Of a stretch of 64,000 nt of DNA, positions 1-10,475 are shown one piece after another (positions within the stretch are counted from its first letter, which is position 1; the number at the start of each line of letters is the position of its first letter). The stretch lies in contig BSBM01000994.1 of assembly GCA_027924585.1 (NCBI GenBank), positions 14,159,001 through 14,223,000 of the forward strand. The letters run 5' to 3'. The notes beneath the pieces were generated by a model. The model saw nothing but the letters and a program-made list of their open reading frames with translations, was not told the origin of the DNA and made no database searches. The translations under genes and the position numbers were made by a program. Origin of the DNA: Larix kaempferi (Eukaryota; Streptophyta; Pinopsida; Pinales; Pinaceae).

Positions 1-275
1 AACCAAGGTTAGAACCTTACTATTTGCATGGCTTAATCGTGGCAGACTTAAGGCTTTGTGTTACGTCCATACAAAGGTTTTTTTGTACGGTCCAGCATTG
101 TTTTCAGGGAAAGGTCCTATCTCATTAATGAATGGGTCTTGGTAACTAAGGACACTGAAAGTTTTGGATCTGTGGAGATCCTCCATAAGATATGAGAACG
201 CTGAGGTGTGGAAGGTACTTTGGGGTCTTTACTGTTCCTATTCGGATGTTAGGATTCTAAACCACCTTCAGCCAC
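1..275. other. Spacer, nothing recognised
   Basis: Single-copy-looking sequence with stops in all frames. I see no gene, RNA or repeat in it. Confidence 0.5.
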
Positions 276-377
276 ATGGATTTCATGAAACCTAACTTTC
301 TATGTCACTATGTTTTTCATTCACTTATGCATTTTGGAAGGTTAAGGCTTGTCTCTGGCTCTCAGGTGGAAGAGGGT

Positions 378-704
378 GATGATGATGACGATGATGATGA
401 GGATGATGATGAGGATGATGGTGATGATGAAGACGATGATGATGATGATGATGATGATGATGAAGATGATGATGATGATGATGATGATGATGACAAATAT
501 GATGATGATGGAGATGAAGATGATGATGATGAAGACCATAAAGATGATGGTGACGACGACGACAATGATGATGACAAAGATGATGATGATGAAGATGATG
601 ATGATGATGATGATGGTGGTGGTGATGACGATGAAAACGATGATGAAGATTATGATGATGATGATGGAGATGACGACGATGACGACGATGATGATGATGA
701 TGAT
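378..704. repeat. (GAT/GAC)n trinucleotide microsatellite
   Basis: About 110 trinucleotide units, mostly GAT with interspersed GAC, GAA and GGT. On the + strand one frame from the ATG at 276 reads as a long Asp/Glu run; other frames give Met runs or, on the - strand, Ile/Val or Ser runs. All frames being open is what a stop-free trinucleotide repeat gives, so I do not call a gene. An old acidic tract of a lost protein cannot be excluded. Confidence 0.9.
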
Positions 705-859
705 AACCACATTATGGGCCTTGGTTGAGAAAAATTTCTTATGATTTGATGACTATGATACTTCTTCCCTAGAAAACCATTTCCAAGGCCCTAAGGCATG
801 TAGATACTAAGTTAAAAACCATTTAATCACACTTCCATCCTCGATCACAAGACAATGAT

Positions 860-1350
860 ACCTCAAGAGGCCATGTGTAGTTGGTGAAGTTAACCTTCTT
901 AGCCCTAGATGGATATAGTATTCCTTTAAGGCCCGAGTCTTAGGTCTCCTCCCTTGAGAATGTCCAATGCCCCAAGTCCCCAAGACTTGGATACATCTAG
1001 CACAATGGATACCCGTGTAAAGTCTTGTTTGGTGTTTTTAGACATTGTTCATGGCCTTGGATGTCTAAATGGTTTCATTATGGCCCAATGCACGATATTC
1101 TTCCATAAAACATCATTCCAAAATCCTTGATTAGGCATGGTGCATACATATTCTTCAAAACCACTTCATGGTATCGACATCCTTAATCATAGGCCAATGA
1201 TTCCATTAAGAGGTCATGTGTGGTTAGTGGAGGAAATAATCATAGCTCCTTCTTGATAGAATATTCCTTTAGGGCCCAAGGTTCAGGTCGCTCTCTATCT
1301 GACTATTTCTCTAAACTGCCTATGCGTTATAGGTTTTAAGGGATGGGTGT
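860..1350. repeat. Diverged direct duplication, offset about 350 bp
   Basis: The stretch around 865-940 (phrases such as GGCCATGTGTAGTTGGTG and ATTCCTTTAAGGCCC, then TTAGGTC) recurs in diverged form around 1205-1290 (GGTCATGTGTGGTTAGTGG, ATTCCTTTAGGGCCC, TTCAGGTC). Both copies are preceded by CAATGAT(A/T)CC. It looks like an old tandem duplication of anonymous, possibly transposon-derived DNA. No coding content is seen. Confidence 0.5.
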
Positions 1351-1412
1351 TTGATGATAGAGTTTAGGGCTAATGAGAATTAGATTTTATAAGGGTTAGG
1401 GTTTAATTTTTA

Positions 1413-1814
1413 CACTAGTACAAAATGAAGGATAAGTGACAAAAAAAGGACCAAAATCTGCATATAAATGACCGCTTTTGAGTTGGTGACCACTGGTAGC
1501 AAATTAGTGGCCATATATCACACAACCAAAAATGTGGTCATATTTAGCTTGGTCATTTATAGCTTATATTGTGGTCATATATTTGGTCGTATATTTGGTC
1601 ATTAATTTGGTAATATATTTGGTCATTAATTGTCATAATTAATGACCACATTTTTCGTCATGTGATAAATAACTGCTAATTTGCTACTAGCGATTCGCCA
1701 ACTCAAAACTGGTCATTTACATGCATATTTTGGTCACTTATATCTCATGTTGTATTGGTGGTCGTTTATATGCAAATTTTGGTCATTCTTTGAGTCATTT
1801 ATCTCTTTTTAGTG
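1413..1814. mobile_element. CACTA-like foldback MITE
   Basis: The left end is CACTAGTACAAAATG and the right end finishes TTTTTAGTG. The inverted complement of 1413-1490 matches the right end, including the sequence around TTTATATGCA, TTTTGGTC and GTCA. A second diverged copy of the right arm lies just inside, at 1697-1760. The core is a run of TTTGGTCAT-type repeats. The 5'-CACTA terminus is typical of CACTA (En/Spm) transposons, and the size of about 400 bp with no ORF fits a non-autonomous derivative. The flanking 3-bp sequences do not match as a TSD, so the insertion is old or the ends are slightly misplaced. Confidence 0.65.
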
Positions 1815-1830
1815 GTTTCAAAATATAAAT

Positions 1831-1900
1831 AGGGCACAGTGGAATTGAACCACCAACCTCCTGCCTATAAGGCAGGTGCGCTACCATTGTTCTAGCACCC
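1831..1900 (-). tRNA. tRNA-like gene, anticodon read as UAU (Ile), possibly a pseudogene
   Basis: Read on the minus strand, the sequence has a 5-bp anticodon stem CCTGC/GCAGG closing a 7-base loop CTTATAG. U33 and a purine at 37 are in place, giving anticodon UAU. A T arm GGTGG-TTCAATT-CCACT contains the pol III B box GGTTCAATTCC. The D loop ATGGTAGCGC is typical. The acceptor GGGTGC pairs imperfectly with the 3' GTGCCC, and the 5' half of the D stem (AACA) does not pair with GCGC. The length is about 70 nt. These defects suggest a decayed tRNA, or the tRNA-derived head of a SINE. The CACTA-like element ends 17 bp away. Confidence 0.5.
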
Positions 1901-2190
1901 TTAAATAGAATTCCTTATGGGTCATGCACCTTCCAGTTATTAAGAATGCTCTATATTGAAATTTAGAGTGGATTTGCAGTGAATAATTGGGAAGCTTTCT
2001 TTGTTGGTTAAATTAAAAAGCACGCAGATTCATAGTTATGAGTTATAAGAAGTCTCTACAATGTTTCTTGATAATAAACATCTGCAAATCTTACAACCAG
2101 TGAATTAAGTTGTTGCTTTAGTAGTGCATTTTTTACTAGCATTTAACAACATGTATCATCACTCAAGTAGCACATAAAGATGTCTTCATA

Positions 2191-3083
2191 ATCCTATATG
2201 ACACATCCAATCAAAACTTTCAAAATTGTTCCTACCATAGCTTGAACTTGATTGTTACTATCATTAACAAGGTGAGTCACCAATGGTAGGAAAATTGTCT
2301 TTGCATGCTCATCTACCACATTACTGGGAAATTTCATAATAATGACATGTAACATTTCTAGTACACCTTCCTTGCCACTTGTATGCTCATAGCCGCAACA
2401 AATGCAATTAAAAGTAAATTTCATTTCTGTACATATAATAATAGAAATGAAATATTGGCAGTAAATTAACAACACCTTACTTAAGATTTGGAACTAAGAA
2501 ATCCAAGTGTTGTTGCAATCGCTTGGCACCAAGAGGGTAGTCAAGAAGAAACTGTAAAAGAACTTGAATACATCACTGGAGAATGGGTAGGGCTTGACTA
2601 GTTACCATCAAGCATCCAACTCTAGTGATCAAATCATAAAGATCTAGAACCACTACCTTCCGCCTAACAATTGCCTTCAAAAGTGATAGTGCAATTGTAG
2701 TTGAGTTACTCTCTAAATCAATAGAGAGTGGGCATTGGATAAGCAACTTTAATTGATCATTTGAGATGGTCGCATTTGCATGTCTAAAAAGCATAACAAG
2801 TAAATTAACAGAAGATTGCATTATGGGACTCACACTCTTTCTTGATTTCAAAACCATATTAAAAACTGAGGTAATGTTGCTACTATGAATATCAATAGAT
2901 GGAAGGGGAAGTCTCAATAGATGAGCAAGACATTTCAGAGAATGAGATATAACTCCTTAATACTTATATTTCAGACAGTACCCTAGTAGTTCTATAAAGG
3001 AGTTTAGCATAGCTATTAAATAGTGATCACTCTTATCTACTTTGACTTTTTCAGATGATTTTCAAGAAGTCTCAGTGCAAACA
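2191..3083 (-). pseudogene. UTP20: UTP20 (small-subunit processome component 20) gene fragment, decayed
   Basis: UTP20 is a large HEAT-repeat protein of the U3 snoRNP/SSU processome needed for 18S rRNA maturation in the nucleolus. The minus strand reads, in order, fragments I recognise from plant UTP20: FALRLLENHLKK, HYLIAMLNSFIELLG, SLKCLAHLLRLPLPS, IALSLLKAIVRRK, VLLQFLLDYPLG and YEHTSGKEGVLEMLH. The first exon starts at 3083 after an AG acceptor (TTCATTATAG) and ends at 2481 before GTAAGG. The second exon resumes in phase at 2392 (C-TAT-GAG), giving NL-NYEHTSG. Lesions: a 1-nt loss near 3030, TAA at 2957-2959, TGA at 2573-2575, and an acceptor mutated to GG at 2394-2393. A retained intron of about 88 nt means a genomic fragment rather than a retrocopy. 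The complete gene would be many times longer; I found no further exons with confidence. Confidence 0.72.
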
Positions 3084-5182
3084 CTATAATGAAGTAGTTG
3101 GTATGGTAACTACATCAAATATATCAGCACATTAGTTTTTAATCCACTAAATTATCCTTCGCAACATAGAAAAACATTATGTAATATGTAATGTCATAAT
3201 GTATAAATCAAAGGTGACAACTTCTAAACATCATTGAAAATGAAGAGTAATGCAAGAAAAAGCTTATGTGTTTCTTCATAAATTTGCAGTGCCTACTAAG
3301 AATTCAGACCATACCAGTTGTCCTATATACATGAGATTCTAGGTAATGTTACGGCTAATTAAAAAAAATAAGCTTTGGTCATCTCAAATCTAGTTGTCTA
3401 TCTGTCTATGTGTTTTCGTGAAGTAAAAGGTAGGAAACTAATATCTAGGCAAAGAATGTTGAATCCTCCTTACCCATTCATCAACATCATATTGATATGA
3501 ATCATCTAAAAGCAGTCTTTCAAACTTCTAAGGGTCTGTTAAATTTAATGGATATGTGCAGTGCTAGAAGACTAAATCCTATCCCATGGGAATTTATATT
3601 GGACCTATCATGGATTAGTTGTATGATACATCAAAGTAGGCAAACTGAGTGTGTACAATTAAGTTTTAGAATTTAGGATAAGATACAATAATTTTATTAA
3701 TGTTCTATAAATCACCACAAAAGTAGGTCAATAGCACTCAAAAGGACATCCAAAAACTACATATCATTTACTACCCAGCGGATCCATGCAAGCTATCATT
3801 TATCATTGTGTTAATTAATCCAACCAGGTTCTCATCGTGAGCATCATCACATCATTTAATTTGGTTAAATCTTAGACATTTATGGACAGCTCCACCAATA
3901 AGACAACCTATTTAAAGGTGATCAATCTTGAAGCATGAATACTTTGCCTTCATGGTATTGTCTATTGTTGGAACTTGGAACAACTATTGCTGGAGTTGGT
4001 TACTTTATTTTCTAGACACACTTTTAAATCAGCTGTCAAAAAAACTCATTTCTAACCAACTAAAACCCTAGTACAGCCATTTCCTTTTACTAACACATTT
4101 AAGTAGCTTTCCATTCATTTCAAATCCTCTTGGCTAATTATTTCCTTGATTGAGGGGTTTACTTTAAAGGATTAATCTCAAACCCCCTTAGCATTCCCCC
4201 AGGGTGCCATACATGGAACTGGGCATCATTAGTGATCTATATAACAATATTTTCAAATTTTGAAAAAACACAGAATTTTTATGGAAATAATATCACCAAG
4301 CTGAGAGAATCACAAGATATCATGATGTTGGTGATATTTGCAACATTGATCTTGATAGAGTAGCTCAAGGATATCTGGCCAATTACATCTAGGTTTCTAA
4401 TCAGGGACTTGAAAGTGCCCACAGATTATTCACAGATAAGTTCTTTACAAAAAAATCACAAATATCAACGATGCTTGTAGAAGTAAACCAGTCCTTAGTT
4501 CTTCATAAATTCTTTATCTCCATGTAGAGCATTCCCAATCTCAAGCAATTCCACAAATCAGTTGTGCAACCATTTCCTATCAACCAAGAAACTTGATTCT
4601 ATAAGAGCTAGATACAATGTTTGACTCACAGCCATAAAGACCAATCAAAAAAATTTCTCCAAACTAATTTTTTCAATTGAGTTGACAAAAATAATGGCCT
4701 GTTGCCATGACCACCCTTTTCTTTGGGAGATGCGTTTTCCTATGTCAAACCAGAACAACATTAAAATGTACTTTCTGAATTTTTCCTCCATTACACAAAA
4801 AACTTCTTATAATCTGCTTCATAGAATTTACAACTTCTGAGGTCACCATGTACTTAAAAAATACAAATAAGGACACGCTCCCATAACATACAATATTAAG
4901 CCATCTCAAAGCCTACCTATACACCTTGATTTTAACATCTAAGGTTACTCAGAACTCACTCCAGTATAAGTTAGACCTGACCCTTTTAGAAGACTAATGG
5001 ATACAGATATTAAGATGACCCCACTTGAGTCTCTAAAATCCTATCAGCTGACATATATTATGTTACATCAAATTAAAACTACCTTCGTCAGCCATTCCCT
5101 TTAAGTTACCTTGAAATATTGTTATTTTTATTTTGAGTGCTACTCCAACAAAAAAAATCACATACTTTGTATTGGTTCATTT
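3084..5182. other. AT-rich spacer, no gene recognised
   Basis: No ORF of interest and no clear repeat. A short minus-strand stretch around 4490-4620 reads like degraded coding sequence (words such as SFLVDRKWLHN and VELLEIGNALHGDKEF), but I could not assign it to a family. It might be another relic near the UTP20 fragment. Confidence 0.4.
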
Positions 5183-8100
5183 GCACATGGGTTGATTTTA
5201 TCTTGGTGTAAGGAGGGATCTTGACACCTCGACCACCTACACCAAGGAGAGTGATGCTCAAATTTCATCTGCGTACTAAGTGTGCATGGAAATTAGGGTG
5301 GTAGTCCAACAATTTGGATGCAGTCACCAGTGAATATTCAATTTGGTAGGGATGTAGAGACTGGTTCATCGAGGAGCTCGCTGGCAAGGAACCAAGATGA
5401 GTGCACTCTTTTTACTGAGTTGTGTACCATTGTGTGTGGAAAGTGTATTTTGTGCATTGACATAGAATAGGACGATGTAGCTGATGCATCAAACAACTAG
5501 GAGTATGGTTACTTATTGCTACAAATTGAAGAATGTGTGGAATCTCTCGTGGTGGAGCTGCATGAAACCTAATGCATGGAGAGTGGTGATATCGTGAAGT
5601 TTGTGTGGGAAAACTAAGATTGTGTTGTTTACCTGCGCATGGAGGAGTTTAATACACTTGCAAGTGGATTTTGATATATCACTGAGCAAATCATTTACAA
5701 TATTTATATTGGGCATCTCAACAGCCTATGGAGTCCTTGCTGGAAGCTGTTGAAACATTCTGTAACACTATTGGTGAGTTGGTAAACTATTGGAGCTTTT
5801 GAGTTGAAGATATTGTTCAAGCATTGATCGACTGGAGCCTGATGCATTGGTGAACTGCGTGAACCTGGAGCTAAACCATTGGGTGAAGATTATTAGTGTA
5901 GCTCTCACACGGTGGTATTAATACCATTACTAAGATCTCTCTCTTGGTGCATAGCGTGAGCGAGTGAAGACTCAACATATTATGTGGTGAGATGTGATTT
6001 CTCTGGTCCCTCTGAAACTCACCTATGGAGAAGCAAGCCTGTGAATACCTCTCTCTCTTCTGTGAAGAAGCAAGTAAAGGCTACGTTGGTGATCATTTTT
6101 GGAGAGCTGCATTCTCATAAGTGGACTGGAATTTTATCAGTTGATCGAGATGCTTTGGAGATGTGTATTGTTAGAACCCTAATTCTCTCTTGTGATTAAG
6201 TTAGATATATGCATCCATGCATGAGAATATTCTCTTGAAGAGTGGCTTCCAGATGTGACAAGTGATTGTGCAAAGAAGTTCTACACAACCTCATTTCATC
6301 TTCTAAGCTTTAATACAGCCTGTAGAAACCTTATTGAAGAGCACAACTATAACAGTCAATGCAGATGCTTTGGAGGTGTGTATTGTGAGAACCCTAATTC
6401 TCTCTTGTGGTTATGTTGGATATTTGCATCCATGCGTGAGAATATGCTCTTGAAGAGTGGCTTCCAGATGTGACCAGTGATTGTGCAAAGGTCTACACAA
6501 CCTCATTTCATCTTCTAAGCTTTAATACAGCCTATAGAAATCTTATTGAAGAGCACATGGGTTGGTTTTATCTTGGTGTAAGGAGGGATCTTGACACCTC
6601 GACCACCTACACCAAGGAGAGTGATGCTCAAATTTCATCTGCATACTAAGTGTGCATGGAAATTAGGGTGATATTCCAACAATTTGGATGTAGTCGCCAG
6701 TGAATATTCAATTTGGTAGGGATGTAGAGACTGGTTCGTCGAGGACCTCGCTAGCAAGGAACCGAGATGAGTGCTCTATTTTTCTTGAGTTGTGTACCAT
6801 TGTGTGTGGGAAGTGTATTTTGTGCATTGACATAGAACAGGACGATGTAGCTGATGCATCAAACAACTAGGAGTATGGCTACTTATTGCTACAAATTGAA
6901 GAATGTGTGGAATCTCTCATGGTGGAGCTACATGAACGGTAATGCATTGAGAGTGGTGATATCGTGAAGTTTTTGTGGGAAAACTAAGATTGTGTTGTTT
7001 ACCTACGCATGGAGAAGTTTAATACACTTGCAAGTGGAGTTTGATATATCATCAAGCAAATCATTAACAATATTTATATTGGGCATCTCAACAGCCTACG
7101 GAGTTTTTGATGGAAGCTATTGAAACATTTTGTAACACGATTGGTGAATTGGTAAACTATTGCAGCTTTTGTGTTGAAGATATTGTTGAAGCATTGATAG
7201 ACTAGAGCCTGATGCATTGGTGAACTACGTGAACCTGGAGCTAGACCATTGGGTGAAGATGATTAGTGTAGCTCTCACACGGTGGTATGAATACCATTAC
7301 TAAGATCTCTCTCTTGGTGCATAGCGTGAGCTAGTGAAGACTCAACATATTGTGTGGTGACATGTGATTTCTCTAGTCCCTCTAAAACTTACCTATGGAG
7401 AAGCAAGCCTATGAATACCTCTCTCTCTTCTGTGAAGAAGCAAGTAAAGGCTACGTTGGTGATCATTTTTGGAGAGCTGCATTCTCATAAGTGGACTGGT
7501 ATTTTATCAGTTGATGCAGATGCTTTGGAGTTGTGTATTGTCAGAACCCTAATTCTCTCTTGTGGTTATGTTGGATATCTGCATCCATGCATGAGAATAT
7601 GCTCTTGAAGAGTGGCTGCCAGATCTGACCAGTCATTGTGCAAAGAAGGTCTACACAACCTCATTTCATCTTCTAATCTTTAATACAGCCTATAGAAATC
7701 TTATTGAAGAGCACAACTACAACAATCGATGCAGATGATTTGGAGGTGTGTATTATCAGAATCCTAATTCTCTCTTGTGGTTATGTTGGATATCTGCATC
7801 CATGCGTGACAATATGCTCTTGAAGAGTGACTTCCATATCTGACCAGTGATTGTGCAAAAAAGGTCTACACAACCTCATTTAATCTTCTAAGCTTTAATA
7901 CAACCTGTAGAAATATTATTGAAGAGCACATGGGTTGGTTTTATCTTGGTGTAAGGAGGGATCTTGACACCTCGACCACTTACACCAAGGAGAGTGATGC
8001 TAAAATTTCATCTGCGTACTAAGTGTGCATGGAAATTAGGGTGATAGTCCAACAATTTGGATGTAGTCACCAGTGAATATTCAATTTGGTAGGGATGTAG

Positions 8101-10475
8101 AGACTGGTTCGTCGAGGAGCTTGCTAAAAAGGAACCGAGATGAGTGCTCTCTTTTTCCTAAGTTGTGCACCATTGTGTGTGGGAAGTGTATTTTGTGCAT
8201 TGACATAGAACAGGACGATGTAGCTGATGCATCAAACAACTAGGAGTATGGATACTTATTGCTACAAATTGAAGAATGTGTGGAATCTCTCATGGTGGAG
8301 ATGCATGAACCCCAATGCATGGAGAGTGGTGATATCATGAAGTTTGTGTGGGAAAACTAAGATTGTGTTGTTTACCTACGCATGGACGAGTTTAATACAC
8401 TTGCGAGTGGACTTTGATATATCATCGAGCAAATCAATTACAATATTTATATTGGGCATCTCAACAGCCTATGGAGTTCTTGCTGGAAGCTGTTGAAATA
8501 TTCTGTAACACTGTTGGTGAGTTGGTAAACTATTGCAACTTTTGAGTTGAAGATATTGTTGAAGCATTGATAGACTGGAGCTTGATGCATTGGTGAACTG
8601 CGTGAACCTGGAGATCGACCATTGGGTGAAGATGATTAGTGTAGCTCTCACATGGTGGTATTAAGACCATTACTAAGATCTCTCTCTTGGTGTATAGCGT
8701 GATCTAGTGAAGACTCAAAATATTATGTGGTGAGATGTGATTTCTCTGCTCCCTCTGAAACTCACCTATGGAGAAGCAAGCCTGTGCATACCTCTGTCTC
8801 TTCTGTGAAGAAGCAAGTAAAGGCTACGTTGGTGGTAATTTTTGGAGTGCTACATTCTCATAAGTGCACTGGTATTTCATTAGTTGATGCAAATGATTTG
8901 AAGGTGTGTATTGTCAAAACCCTAATTCTCTGTTGTGGTTATGTTGGATATCTACATCCATGTGTGAGAATATGCTCTTGAAGAGTGGGTGCTAGATGTG
9001 ACCAGTGATTGTGCAAAGAAGGTCTACACAACCTCATTTCATCTTCTAAGCTTTAATACAACCTGTAGAGATCTTATTGAAGAGCACAACTACAATAGTC
9101 GATGCAGATGCTTTGGAGATGTGTATTTTCAGAACCCTAATTCTCTCTTGTGGTTATGTTAGATATCTGCATCCATGTGTGAGAATATGCTCTTGAAGAG
9201 TGGCTGCCAGATGTGACCAATGATTGTGCAAAGAAGGTCTACACAACCTCATCTAATCTTCTAAGCTTTAATACAGCCTGTAGAAATCTTATTGAAGAGC
9301 ACATGGGTTGGCTTTATCTTGGTGTAAGGAGGGATATTTACACCTCAACCACCTGCACCAAGGAGAGTGATGCTCAGATTTCATCTGCGTACTAAGTGTG
9401 CATGGAAATTAGGGTGATAGTCCAACAATTTGGATGCAGTCACAAGTGAATATTCAATTTGGTAGGGATGTAGAGACTGGTTCGTCGAGGACCTCGCTAG
9501 TAAGGAACCAAGATCAGTGCTCCCTTTTTCCTGAGTTGTGTACCATTGTGTGTGGGAAGTGTATTTTGTGCATTGACATAGAAAAGGACGATGTAGCTGA
9601 TGCATCAAACAACTAGGAGTATGGCTACCTATTGCTACAAATTGAAGAATGTGTGGAATTTCTCATGGTGGAGATGCATGAACCCTAATGCATGGACAGT
9701 GGTGATATCATGAAGTTTGTGTGGGAAAACTAAGATTGTGTTGTTTACCTATGCATGGAGGAGTTTAATACACTTGCAAGTGGAGTTTGATATATCACCA
9801 AGCAAATCATTTACAATATTTATATTGGGCATCTCAACGGCCTATGGAGTTCTTGCTGGAAGGTGTTGAAACATTCTGTAACACTGTTAGTGAGTTGGTA
9901 AACTATTGCATCTTTTGAGTGGAAGATATTGTTGAAGCATTGATAGACTAGATCCTGAGGCAGTGGTGAACTGCGTGAACCTGGAGCTATACCATTGGGT
10001 GAATATGATTAGTGTAGCTCTCACACGGTGGTATTAATACCATTACTAAGATCTCTCTCTTGGTGCATAGCGTGAGGTAGTGAAGACTCAACATATTGTG
10101 TGGTGAGATGTGATTTCTCTAGTCCCTATGAAACTCACATATGGAGAAGCAAGCCTGTAAATACCTCTCTCTCTTCTATGAAGAAGCAAGTAAAAGCTAC
10201 CTTGGTGATCATTTTTGGAGAGCTGCATTCTCATAAGTGGACTGGTGTTTTATCAGTTGATGCAGATGCTTTGGAGGTGTGTATTGTCATAACCATAATT
10301 CTCTCTTGTGGTTATGTTGGATATCTGCATCCACGAGTGAGAATCTGCTCTTGAAGAGTGGCTGCCAGATGTGACCAGTGATTGTGCAAAGAAGTTCTAC
10401 ACAACCTCATTTCATCTCCTAAGATTTAATACAACCTGTAGAAATCTTATTGAAGAGCACAACTACAACAATCTA
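5183..10475. repeat. Tandem array of four ~1.37-kb units
   Basis: The landmark GCACATGGGTTG starts at 5183, 6553, 7926 and 9299, so the units are 1370, 1373 and 1373 bp; the fourth is cut short at about 10475. Units align along their whole length with scattered substitutions. Landmarks include a TTGACACCTCGACCAC block, a GGATGTAGAGACTGGTTC block and an ACGGTGGTATTAATACCATT block. Each unit also holds an internal direct duplication of about 210 bp (first seen at about 6140-6340 and 6345-6550), and the array stops after the first half of that duplication in unit 4. An 84-codon open stretch recurs in each unit (5984, 7354, 8727, 10100) but begins at GTG, has no ATG and is broken in unit 1, so I do not call it a gene. 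Origin unknown; a piece of a retroelement amplified in tandem is possible. Confidence 0.9.

Noticed and set aside
276-744. Overlapping long frames of poly-Asp, poly-Met, poly-Ile and poly-Ser
   Set aside because: All arise from one GAT/GAC microsatellite without stop codons.
5960-10354. 84-codon frame repeated in the four array units
   Set aside because: Begins at GTG with no in-frame ATG, is truncated in unit 1, and its conservation equals that of the rest of the unit.
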